The notes: generated from the sequence alone by a model not told the origin. Counted from the stretch's first letter, positions 1 through 5,129 are shown. The stretch is DNA of 5,169 bases from an uncultured Fidelibacterota bacterium (GCA_937862595.1 CALMFL010000069.1:1-5169), one strand, 5' to 3'. Program-made: numbers and translations.

Positions 1-1
1 G

Positions 2-598
2 ATTGAGGGGGATGTTTCGAGGACAGGGAGCTCTACAGGGAGGCCAATCACTACGACGGACCTTGCTCCCGGAAGGATCGAATGCGGAAAGAACTCCCGG
101 GGCATCCATGGCCAAAAATTGAACTGGATGAACGGCCAGTACATTAAGACCATGGAGACGGCGGAGTACCTCAGGGAAGCCCGGAACTGGCTGGGAACGG
201 CGCCCGTGAACGAAGCCCGGCTGGATACGGCCCTGATGGCGGTCAAGACCTCGCTCCTGACCCTGAACGAGATCCCGGAAAAACTGGCGGTCTTTACCGG
301 TGACCCGGCGGAGCCGGAACCCGAAGCCGCGGAAATGCTGGCGCTTGACTCCAGCCGGACAGCCCTGGAAGCCTATTCCCGACTGCTTGAGGACATGCCC
401 GGACTGACGGCCGAAAGCTTCAAGACCGTCATGGCCGACGTTCAGGCCCGGACCGGCGTGAAAGGGAAACAGCTCTGGATGCCGGTCCGCATCGCCCTGA
501 CCGGCATGATGCACGGTCCCGAACTGGGCTACATCGCCGAATACCTGGGCAAGGACGAGAATATCCGGCGCATTAAACATTATCTGGCGGAAAAATAA
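2..598 (+). CDS. gltX: Glutamyl-tRNA synthetase, C-terminal part (partial, 5' end disrupted or cut by window edge)
   Basis: GltX is a cytoplasmic class I synthetase that attaches glutamate to tRNA-Glu, and in many bacteria also to tRNA-Gln as the first step of the amidotransferase route. What remains is the stem-contact and alpha-helical anticodon-binding region. It begins with the family motif KLNWMNGQYIK (from base 116) and ends with a conserved GVKGKQLWMPVRIALTG and HGPEL block near the C terminus. The catalytic Rossmann half lies outside the window. The frame is open from base 2, but codons before 116 match the family poorly. Frame 1 at 7-36 reads GGCFEDRELY, like the expected LGW-x-P-EDRE segment, while frame 2 from about 86 reads GKNSRGIHGQ before KLNW. 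One or more indels are therefore likely around 37-85. A TTG at 119 could be mistaken for a start, but it is the Leu of KLNW. GlnRS is unlikely because its C-terminal domain is a beta-barrel pair. The family call is secure; the 5' end is not. Confidence 0.85.
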   Translation: MEGDVSRTGSSTGRPITTTDLAPGRIECGKNSRGIHGQKLNWMNGQYIKTMETAEYLREARNWLGTAPVNEARLDTALMAVKTSLLTLNEIPEKLAVFTGDPAEPEPEAAEMLALDSSRTALEAYSRLLEDMPGLTAESFKTVMADVQARTGVKGKQLWMPVRIALTGMMHGPELGYIAEYLGKDENIRRIKHYLAEK

Positions 599-600
599 GA

Positions 601-619
601 GCGCAGGAATCTGCGTTTT
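601..619 (+). terminator. Weak hairpin plus short T-run after gltX
   Basis: GCGCAG (601-606) pairs with CTGCGT (611-616) around a GAAT tetraloop, giving five Watson-Crick pairs and one G-T wobble, followed by TTTTGATT. It sits two bases after the gltX stop codon. The stem is short and the T-tract poor, so it is at best a leaky terminator or a 3'-end stabilising hairpin. No clear promoter is visible between it and ispE, which suggests that ispE depends on read-through from gltX. Confidence 0.35.
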
Positions 620-634
620 GATTAAATCATATCA

Positions 635-1471
635 ATGGAAACCCTCTCCTCAAACGCCAAGCTCAATATCGGACTCCGTATTTTAGGCCGCCGGCCCGAA
701 GACGGGTATCATGTGCTCGAGACGATCTTTCAGGAGATCGATCTTGCCGACGAGATCAGGGTCGAAGAAATGACCCGCAGCGGATCTTTCGATGAGCGGT
801 TTTCCCTGACCTGCAGCGATCCCGGGATCCCCGCGGACCGGAGCAACCTGATCCTGAAATCCGCTGAGGCCATGCTCGGTCATGTGCCGGAAGATCTCGG
901 AGCCCGGATCCATCTGGAAAAGCGCATCCCGAGCGGGGCGGGGCTGGGCGGCGGGTCGTCGAATGCCGCGGCCATGCTGAAATGGCTGAACCGCCGGGCG
1001 GATCTTGACGAAGGAACCCTGATGGGCATCGCCGTCAGGCTCGGCGCGGATGTCCCCTTTTTCCTTAAAGGCGGCACGCAATACGCCGCCGGGATCGGGG
1101 AGATCCTGACCCCCGTAAGGATCCCGAAGGACTGGCATGCCGTTCTGGTTTTCCCCGATTGCTCCGTATCCACCGTGTGGGCTTATAAGCAATTAAGAAT
1201 TTCCTTGACTGCACGGGCAAAAAAAGCTATAATACCCAGCCAATTGGAAAATGGTTTTGATTGGCGGTTTTTTGAAAATGATTTTGAAAAAGCAATTATA
1301 CCATCATATCCGGAGATCGGCAGTATAAAAATGCGCCTGCTTTCTTTAGGGGCGACATATGCCGGTTTGTCGGGCTCAGGCTCGACTGTGTTTGGGGTTT
1401 GCGAATCGTGCGAAAAAGCGAAACGGGTTGCGGGAGCATTTGAACATGCTGCGGTAGCCCGCCCGGTATGA
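635..1471 (+). CDS. ispE: 4-diphosphocytidyl-2-C-methyl-D-erythritol kinase
   Basis: IspE is the cytoplasmic GHMP-family kinase that phosphorylates the 2-hydroxyl of CDP-methylerythritol with ATP, the fourth step of the MEP isoprenoid pathway. The 278 residues match the usual family length. Visible signatures are AKLNIGLRILGRRPEDGYH at residues 8-26 (Lys9 and His26 in the substrate site), the ATP loop PSGAGLGGGSSNAA at 99-112, LGADVPFF at 136-143 with the probable catalytic Asp139, and the glycine-rich SGSGSTVFG motif at 246-254. The ATG at 635 is chosen because an in-frame TAA lies at 623-625 and the protein starts just before the AKLN motif. No convincing Shine-Dalgarno sequence precedes it. 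From about codon 184 the gene becomes markedly AT-rich, and this stretch holds a promoter-like element facing the downstream tRNA. The stop codon lies five bases before tRNA-Gln. Confidence 0.96.
   Translation: METLSSNAKLNIGLRILGRRPEDGYHVLETIFQEIDLADEIRVEEMTRSGSFDERFSLTCSDPGIPADRSNLILKSAEAMLGHVPEDLGARIHLEKRIPSGAGLGGGSSNAAAMLKWLNRRADLDEGTLMGIAVRLGADVPFFLKGGTQYAAGIGEILTPVRIPKDWHAVLVFPDCSVSTVWAYKQLRISLTARAKKAIIPSQLENGFDWRFFENDFEKAIIPSYPEIGSIKMRLLSLGATYAGLSGSGSTVFGVCESCEKAKRVAGAFEHAAVARPV
1205..1233 (+). promoter_or_regulatory. Sigma70-type promoter inside ispE, facing tRNA-Gln
   Basis: TTGACT (1205-1210) and a perfect TATAAT (1228-1233) are separated by exactly 17 bases, an 11 of 12 match to the housekeeping sigma consensus at optimal spacing. 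It lies within ispE codons 191-200. Transcription would start near 1240, giving a leader of about 235 bases before the tRNA, which would need trimming. It would let tRNA-Gln, and by read-through prs, be transcribed without gltX/ispE. The surrounding stretch is AT-rich, which raises the chance of a fortuitous match. Confidence 0.65.
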
Positions 1472-1476
1472 AACAT

Positions 1477-1547
1477 TCGGGGGTCGTTCAATGGCAGGAC
1501 AGTTGGTTTTGGTCCAACCGATCGGGGTTCGAGTCCCTGCCCCTGAG
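1477..1547 (+). tRNA. tRNA-Gln (anticodon UUG)
   Basis: A full 71-base cloverleaf can be drawn. The acceptor is TCGGGGG (1477-1483) with CCCCTGA (1540-1546). The D stem is GTTC/GGAC (1486-1489/1497-1500) with a GG-containing loop. The anticodon stem is GTTGG/CCAAC (1502-1506/1514-1518) around TTTTGGT, so the anticodon TTG is at 1509-1511. A four-base variable loop follows, then the T stem CGGGG/CCCTG with loop TTCGAGT (1528-1534). The discriminator is G1547. The U1-A72 pair and G73 are typical of glutamine tRNAs, and U1-A72 is also a known recognition feature of GatCAB. CCA is not encoded (CAC follows), so the tail must be added enzymatically. Pair 3-70 is a G-U wobble, which is notable because that is the main alanine identity element. 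Confidence 0.96.
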
Positions 1548-1559
1548 CACGTGAACAAG

Positions 1560-1593
1560 AAAGCCTGAACATCAATTTTCGGGCTTTTTTTTT
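1560..1593 (+). terminator. Intrinsic terminator after tRNA-Gln
   Basis: AAGCCTGAA (1561-1569) pairs with TTCGGGCTT (1578-1586) across an 8-base loop, giving nine pairs with one G-U wobble. A run of nine T's spans 1585-1593. This is a good Rho-independent terminator for the tRNA unit. It ends only 21 bases before the prs start codon, so it may act as a partial terminator or attenuator for the prs operon. Confidence 0.88.
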
Positions 1594-1614
1594 AGGGTAA
1601 AAAAGGGAGTTGAC

Positions 1615-2580
1615 ATGAAAGACAACGAACTGAAAGTCTTCTCGGGATCGTCCAATCCGGAGCTTGCGAAAAAGATCTGCAAGGTCCTGGGCGTCACCCC
1701 GGGCATTCTGACCACGAAAACCTTTTCAGACGGTGAGATCTGGGTGCGCTTTGACGAAAATATCCGCGGGCAGGATGTGTTCATTATCCAGTCCACAGGC
1801 CAGCCTTCGGACAACATGATCGAATTGCTGATCATCCTGGATGCCGCAAAACGGTCGTCCGCCGGCCGCATCACGGTGGTGCTGCCCTATTACGGCTACG
1901 CGCGCCAGGACCGAAAGGATCAGCCGCGGGTGCCCATCTCGGCCCGTCTGTTCATGGATATGATCGTAAAGGCCGGCGCCAACAGGATCATCGCCATGGA
2001 CCTGCACTCCATGCAGATCCAGGGATATGTGGACATTCCCTTCGATCACCTTTTCTCCCGCCCCGCCTTCATGAAGCATTTCCGGGCGAAGGGAATTTTT
2101 GACGATCCCAATGTCATGGTCGTAGCACCGGACATGGGCTCCGTCGCACGTTCCCGGAGCATCGCGATGTACATGCAGAAAGGGCTGGCGATCATTGACA
2201 AGCGCCGGACGGGGCACAACCGGGCCGAGGCGATGAACATCATCGGCGATGTCAGCGGGAAACGCTGTCTGATCATCGACGACATGGTGGATACGGCCGG
2301 AACGATCGTAGCGGCCGCGGAGCATCTGAAAGCGGTGGGCGCCTCGGAAGTGATGTGCGCCTTTACCCATGCGGTGCTGTCCGGACCCGCGATCGAGCGC
2401 CTCAAGAACTCTGAAATATCGACGCTCTTCACCACCGACACCATCGCGCTGCCCGAAGAGAAGATATTGCCGAACATGGAGATCGTCAGCGTAGCCCCGA
2501 TCCTGGCATCCTCGATCCTGCGCTCGCATCAGAACGAATCCATCAGCGACCTGTTCTATGAATTCAATGTTGAAAGTTAA
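1615..2580 (+). CDS. prs: Ribose-phosphate pyrophosphokinase (PRPP synthetase)
   Basis: Prs transfers pyrophosphate from ATP to ribose-5-phosphate, giving PRPP for purine, pyrimidine, NAD, histidine and tryptophan synthesis. It is a cytoplasmic enzyme, usually hexameric in class I. At 321 residues it has normal length. Landmarks are KVFSGSSNPELA (7-18), FSDGEIWVRF (37-46), the catalytic flexible loop YYGYARQDRK (92-101), the metal-binding MDLHSMQIQGY block (128-138, His131), DKRR (195-198) and the PRPP-binding loop LIIDDMVDTAGTI (219-231). Most family members have DLHAGQIQGF or DLHAxQIQGF, so the Ser-Met pair after His131 is a small deviation, not a sign of inactivity. GGGAG at 1605-1609, five bases before the ATG, supports the start. 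The gene follows a terminator with almost no room for its own promoter and appears to lead the ribosomal-protein operon. Confidence 0.97.
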   Translation: MKDNELKVFSGSSNPELAKKICKVLGVTPGILTTKTFSDGEIWVRFDENIRGQDVFIIQSTGQPSDNMIELLIILDAAKRSSAGRITVVLPYYGYARQDRKDQPRVPISARLFMDMIVKAGANRIIAMDLHSMQIQGYVDIPFDHLFSRPAFMKHFRAKGIFDDPNVMVVAPDMGSVARSRSIAMYMQKGLAIIDKRRTGHNRAEAMNIIGDVSGKRCLIIDDMVDTAGTIVAAAEHLKAVGASEVMCAFTHAVLSGPAIERLKNSEISTLFTTDTIALPEEKILPNMEIVSVAPILASSILRSHQNESISDLFYEFNVES

Positions 2581-2607
2581 ATAAATTAAATCAGGAGATA
2601 TGTTACA

Positions 2608-3225
2608 ATGACAGAACTCGCATTAAAAGCCGACGCCCGCGAAGGGATCGGAAAAGAAAAGACCAAAAAACTGCGCAAGCAGGGGGTCATCCCGGCTGTG
2701 TTCTACCAGAAGGAGAAATCACAGGCCGTACAGATCAATGAGCTGGAATTCCTGCGCGTCATGAAGGCGGGGAACCAGCTGATCGAACTGAACATGGACG
2801 GCAAAAAGAAAAAAGCCCTGATCCGGGAGATCCAGTATCACCCCGTGAGCGAGCGCATCGTTCATGTGGACTTTCAGGGCGTATCCATGAGCGAAGTGAT
2901 TCAGGTCCTCGTTCCGCTGAACTTTATCGGCACCCCCGTGGGCGTACGCGAAGGCGGCATCTACGAGGTTCACCTGCACGAGCTGGAGATCAAATGCAAG
3001 GCTTCGGAGATCCCGCATCAGATCGATATCAATATCGAAAAGATGGCGATCGGCGCAACCCTCTTTGTGAGTAACGTCACGCCGGGCGATTTCGAGATCA
3101 TCACGAATCCCGAACAGCTCATCGCGGCCGTTGTAACGCCGAAGGGCACTGCGGAAGAAGAAGCGGCCGAAGCGGCGGAAGGCGCGGAAGCGGAAGAAAC
3201 CGAAGAAGAAGGAACAGAGGAATAA
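2608..3225 (+). CDS. rplY: Ribosomal protein bL25, long Ctc/TL5 type
   Basis: bL25 binds 5S rRNA in the large subunit. This is the two-domain form known as TL5 or Ctc, at 205 residues longer than the ~95-residue E. coli protein. Residues 1-90 are the 5S-binding domain, with EGIGKEKTKKLRKQGVIPAVFY near the start and ALIREIQYHPVSERIVHVDF near its end. Residues ~98-178 form the C-terminal beta domain, including GVREGGIYEVHLHELEIKC. A low-complexity Glu/Ala tail closes the protein, with 13 Glu in the last 23 residues. AGGAGA at 2593-2598 supports the ATG, nine bases downstream. It lies 27 bases after prs and four before pth, the classic prs-ctc-pth arrangement. The family is certain; the acidic tail is common in long bL25 proteins and its role is not known to me. 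Confidence 0.95.
   Translation: MTELALKADAREGIGKEKTKKLRKQGVIPAVFYQKEKSQAVQINELEFLRVMKAGNQLIELNMDGKKKKALIREIQYHPVSERIVHVDFQGVSMSEVIQVLVPLNFIGTPVGVREGGIYEVHLHELEIKCKASEIPHQIDINIEKMAIGATLFVSNVTPGDFEIITNPEQLIAAVVTPKGTAEEEAAEAAEGAEAEETEEEGTEE
3216..3221 (+). promoter_or_regulatory. Ribosome binding site of pth, inside the end of rplY
   Basis: AGAGGA lies within the last codons of rplY, eight bases before the GTG at 3230. It supports the GTG start and implies that ribosomes finishing rplY pass over the pth initiation site, so translational coupling is likely. Confidence 0.6.
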
Positions 3226-3229
3226 TCAC

Positions 3230-3796
3230 GTGAAAGCTGTCGTCGGTTTGGGAAATCCCGGTATCCGGTATAAAAGGACCCGCCACAATGCCGGTTTCAT
3301 GCTCATGGACGAGCTGATCTTGCGGTATGGCCTTAAATTGAAGGCCGGCAAGGGTGAGTACCTGATCGCGGTCTCCGAGACCCTCGATACGGCGTTCGCA
3401 AAGCCTCTGACCTATATGAATCACAGCGGTGTCGCCGTCAAGGACATCCTCAGCCGCTATCACGTTTCGGAGGAGGACCTTCTGGTCCTCTACGACGATC
3501 TGGACCTTGCGCTTGGCAGGATCAAGATCAAGGCGAACGGTTCGGCGGGAACCCATAACGGAATGAGGTCCGTCATTCAGCAGCTGAACAGCGACGCTTT
3601 CCCGCGCCTGAAGATCGGGATCGATGTCGACGGGCGGCGCGACGAAGGTTCGTCGGTTGACTATGTCCTGAGCGGGTTTTCCCGCGGAGAACGGGCGCAG
3701 CTTGACGAAGTGCTGCCCCTGGCTGCAGACGCCGTGGACTGTTACATCAGGAACGGGCTGGAGCAGGCAATGAATTTGTACAATCAGCGTCAATGA
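3230..3796 (+). CDS. pth: Peptidyl-tRNA hydrolase (bacterial Pth family)
   Basis: Pth cleaves the ester bond of peptidyl-tRNAs released early from the ribosome, recycling tRNA in the cytoplasm. The 188 residues are close to the usual ~190. The active site is complete: VVGLGNPG at 4-11 (Asn9), HNAGF at 19-23 with catalytic His19, KPLTYMNHSG at 58-67 (Asn64), YDDLDL at 88-93 with Asp89 in the position of E. coli Asp93, and HNGMRS at 109-114 (Asn110). The GTG at 3230 is chosen because it puts the VVGLGNPG strand at the usual distance from the N terminus and has a ribosome site eight bases upstream. The gap to the rplY stop is four bases, so the two are probably co-translated. It is followed by rpsF after 22 bases. 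Confidence 0.96.
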   Translation: MKAVVGLGNPGIRYKRTRHNAGFMLMDELILRYGLKLKAGKGEYLIAVSETLDTAFAKPLTYMNHSGVAVKDILSRYHVSEEDLLVLYDDLDLALGRIKIKANGSAGTHNGMRSVIQQLNSDAFPRLKIGIDVDGRRDEGSSVDYVLSGFSRGERAQLDEVLPLAADAVDCYIRNGLEQAMNLYNQRQ

Positions 3797-3807
3797 ATAT
3801 CATTGAA

Positions 3808-3812
3808 AGGAG
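3808..3812 (+). promoter_or_regulatory. Ribosome binding site fixing the TTG start of rpsF
   Basis: AGGAG, within GAAAGGAGAA, ends six bases before TTG at 3819. No in-frame ATG gives a complete bS6 N terminus: the next Met is residue 6, inside the first beta strand. This site therefore decides for the rare TTG start. Confidence 0.8.
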
Positions 3813-3818
3813 AATACA

Positions 3819-4274
3819 TTGAGATATTACGAAATGCTTTTTATTGTTCATCCCAATTATGAACAGGACCGTTTGGACGCGGTCATCGAGACCGTTGCGA
3901 AGGAGATTACCGAAAAAGGCGGTAAGATCCTGAAAGTCGATAACTGGGGCAAACGCAAGCTTGCCTATCTTATCAACAAACAGCGCTACGGAAGTTATGT
4001 CCTCATGTACTTTGAGGCAGATCCGGCCATGATCCAGGGCCTTAACGAATGGATGGAGATCCAGTCGCAGATCCTGCACGAAATGGTCATCCGCCTGGAA
4101 GAAGAGCCGAAATTATCCGAAGGAAGCGAGAATCCCGATTCCGTTTCAGGATCCTCGTATGCCGCCGTTGAAACCGTCGAAAAGAAATCGCCGGTCAAGG
4201 GAAAAGACGACGAGGACGAAGAAGACGACGAAGAAGCGGACGACGAGTCCGTAGAAGAAACCGAGGAAGCATAG
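3819..4274 (+). CDS. rpsF: Ribosomal protein bS6 with long acidic C-terminal extension
   Basis: bS6 sits on the small-subunit platform and pairs with bS18 on the central domain of 16S rRNA. The core spans residues 1-99: RYYEMLFIVHPN at 2-13 is the first strand, and NWGKRKLAYLINKQRYGSY at 42-60 is the family signature. The remaining ~52 residues form a low-complexity tail that runs from Ser/Glu-rich to almost purely acidic; 17 of the last 22 residues are Asp or Glu. Total length is 151, against 95-135 for many homologues. In E. coli, bS6 gains C-terminal glutamates from RimK; here a genetically encoded acidic tail may play a similar part, which is inference. The start is TTG at 3819, backed by a strong upstream AGGAG. 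The stop codon overlaps the rpsR ribosome site. Confidence 0.95.
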   Translation: MRYYEMLFIVHPNYEQDRLDAVIETVAKEITEKGGKILKVDNWGKRKLAYLINKQRYGSYVLMYFEADPAMIQGLNEWMEIQSQILHEMVIRLEEEPKLSEGSENPDSVSGSSYAAVETVEKKSPVKGKDDEDEEDDEEADDESVEETEEA

Positions 4275-4284
4275 GAGAAATACC

Positions 4285-4515
4285 ATGGCGTTTACATCCA
4301 GAAAAAAGATCTGCAAATATTGTGAGAACAAGAACAACAAGATCGACTACAAAGACTACAAGAACTTAAAACGTACGATCACCGAACAGGGAAAGATCAT
4401 CCCGCGCCGGGTTACCGGGACATGCGCCAAACACCAGCGTGAACTTGTCCAGGCGATCAAACGTGCACGGAATATCGCGTTGCTTCCTTATTCGTACGAC
4501 GTGACACAAAACTAA
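4285..4515 (+). CDS. rpsR: Ribosomal protein bS18, zinc-ligand (C+) form
   Basis: bS18 binds next to bS6 on the 30S platform. The 76-residue protein shows the family core IDYKDYKNLKR (20-30), GKIIPRRVTGT (36-46) and the RNA-binding QAIKRARNIALLPY near the C terminus. Four potential zinc ligands are present, Cys10-x2-Cys13 and Cys47-x2-His50, which marks it as the C+ form described for bS18; many homologues have lost them. AGGAGA at 4273-4278 overlaps the rpsF stop and lies six bases before the ATG, so coupling to rpsF is likely. There is no ssb gene between rpsF and rpsR, unlike the arrangement in Firmicutes. Confidence 0.97.
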   Translation: MAFTSRKKICKYCENKNNKIDYKDYKNLKRTITEQGKIIPRRVTGTCAKHQRELVQAIKRARNIALLPYSYDVTQN

Positions 4516-4527
4516 GGGAGATACAGC

Positions 4528-4971
4528 ATGAAAATCATTTTGAAAAAAGACGTGGAAAAAGTCGGGAAAACCGGCGATGTTGTATCTGTCAAGGACGGAT
4601 TCGGACGGAATTACCTCATTCCCCAGGGACTGGGGATCGCGGCGACCCGTTCCAATATGAAGATCGTCGACGAACTGAAGGCCAACCAAAGCAAAAAGGC
4701 GAAAAAAGCCGAAACCACCGCACAGGGTCTTGCCAAGAAACTGAAAGACATCTCGGTGACCGCCACGGTCAAAGCAGGTGAAGACGACAAGCTTTTTGGC
4801 GCCGTTACCAGCCAGATCATCGCGGACCTCATCGCCGAAAAGGGCATTGAGATCGACAGGCACGACATCCTGCTCGACGAGCCCATCAAGGAACTCGGTT
4901 CTTTCGATGTCCCCGTCAAGGTCGGCGCCGGTATCAAGGCCGAGATCAAAGTCTGGGTCGTGAAAGAGTAA
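4528..4971 (+). CDS. rplI: Ribosomal protein bL9
   Basis: bL9 anchors near the L1 stalk on 23S rRNA and reaches outward on a long helix; it helps reading-frame maintenance. The 147 residues are typical. The N-terminal domain carries the signature VSVKDGFGRNYLIPQGLGIA (19-38). A Lys/Ala-rich connecting helix spans roughly 41-75, and the C-terminal domain includes KLFGAVTSQIIADLI and the closing KAEIKVWVV strand. GGGAG at 4516-4520, next to the rpsR stop, lies seven bases before the ATG. It is the last gene seen in the operon. Its TAA stop lies inside the first copy of a GTAAGAC tandem repeat, yet the protein ends at the usual place. Confidence 0.97.
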   Translation: MKIILKKDVEKVGKTGDVVSVKDGFGRNYLIPQGLGIAATRSNMKIVDELKANQSKKAKKAETTAQGLAKKLKDISVTATVKAGEDDKLFGAVTSQIIADLIAEKGIEIDRHDILLDEPIKELGSFDVPVKVGAGIKAEIKVWVVKE

Positions 4972-4995
4972 GACGTAAGACGTAAGACGTAAGAC
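4968..4995 (+). repeat. Four tandem copies of the heptamer GTAAGAC
   Basis: GTAAGAC repeats perfectly at 4968, 4975, 4982 and 4989. The first copy supplies the TAA stop of rplI (4969-4971). Two more copies, the second with one base changed, lie at 5049-5062 on the far side of an inverted repeat. The array has no spacers and the unit is too short for CRISPR. It resembles simple heptamer repeats that scatter through some bacterial intergenic regions. Confidence 0.92.
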
Positions 4996-5046
4996 GCCTG
5001 CCGGCCGAAGCCCTCCGGAGCTCCGGAGCGTAGGAGGGGCGCAGGC
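4996..5046. repeat. Interrupted inverted repeat between the heptamer blocks
   Basis: GCCTGC (4996-5001) pairs with GCAGGC (5041-5046), and inside it CCCTCC (5011-5016) pairs with GGAGGG (5033-5038), with an uneven internal bulge. The apex carries the self-complementary octamer CTCCGGAG twice in tandem (5013-5020, 5021-5028). As RNA or single-stranded DNA this could form a long hairpin. There is no T-tract right after it, so it is not an intrinsic terminator. A REP-like or small non-coding mobile palindrome is the best guess. Confidence 0.6.
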
Positions 5047-5048
5047 TG

Positions 5049-5065
5049 GTAAGACGTGAGACGTC
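5049..5065 (+). repeat. Second heptamer block, two units, with a small palindrome
   Basis: GTAAGAC (5049-5055) is followed by GTGAGAC (5056-5062). The change creates GACGT-GAG-ACGTC (5053-5065), five perfect pairs around three bases. The block mirrors the larger array at 4968-4995 across the inverted repeat. Confidence 0.75.
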
Positions 5066-5092
5066 GTAAAGCATATTGCGTAAATGGTGTAG

Positions 5093-5112
5093 GGACAGGG
5101 CATGCTTTGTCC
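5093..5112. repeat. Palindrome GGACAGGGCA / TGCTTTGTCC
   Basis: The 20 bases fold back on themselves as ten pairs, two of them G-U, with GCATGC at the centre. As RNA the centre would have to open into a loop. There is no T-tract directly after it. It may be a degenerate dispersed palindromic element; alternatively it is chance. Confidence 0.45.
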
Positions 5113-5129
5113 TGATCTGACAGATAAAT

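Noticed and set aside
52..87. Frame 1 reading YDGPC at 52-66, resembling the N-terminal YDGxCR motif of GltX and so suggesting a large internal deletion
   Set aside because: The distance from EDRELY to KLNW already fits an undeleted protein with small indels, so this short match is more likely chance.
119..121. TTG at 119 as the true start of a short 159-residue gene
   Set aside because: It is the Leu of the internal GltX motif KLNWMNGQYI; the protein family continues upstream.
1272..1302. Second promoter candidate, TTGAAA with an AT-rich -10 near 1295-1302
   Set aside because: The -10 match is poor or the spacing is 19 bases; it is probably a by-product of the local AT-rich composition.
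1726..2529. Long open frame (267 codons) on the minus strand opposite prs
   Set aside because: It is fully covered by the certain prs gene, its His/Gly/Asp-rich translation resembles no family, and it is a codon-bias shadow.
3119..3793. Minus-strand open frame of 224 codons opposite rplY/pth
   Set aside because: It overlaps two confident genes, and its C-terminal Leu/Pro/Arg runs are just the complement of the rplY acidic tail.
4996..5046. Inverted repeat read as an intrinsic terminator for rplI
   Set aside because: There is no T-run after the stem and the arms are mismatched; the clear terminator is at 5130-5163.
4968..5062. CRISPR array
   Set aside because: Units are seven bases, contiguous and without spacers.
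4366..5103. Minus-strand open frame of 245 codons opposite rpsR/rplI and the repeats
   Set aside because: It is a shadow of rplI and rpsR in the antisense frame, without a ribosome site or recognisable domain.
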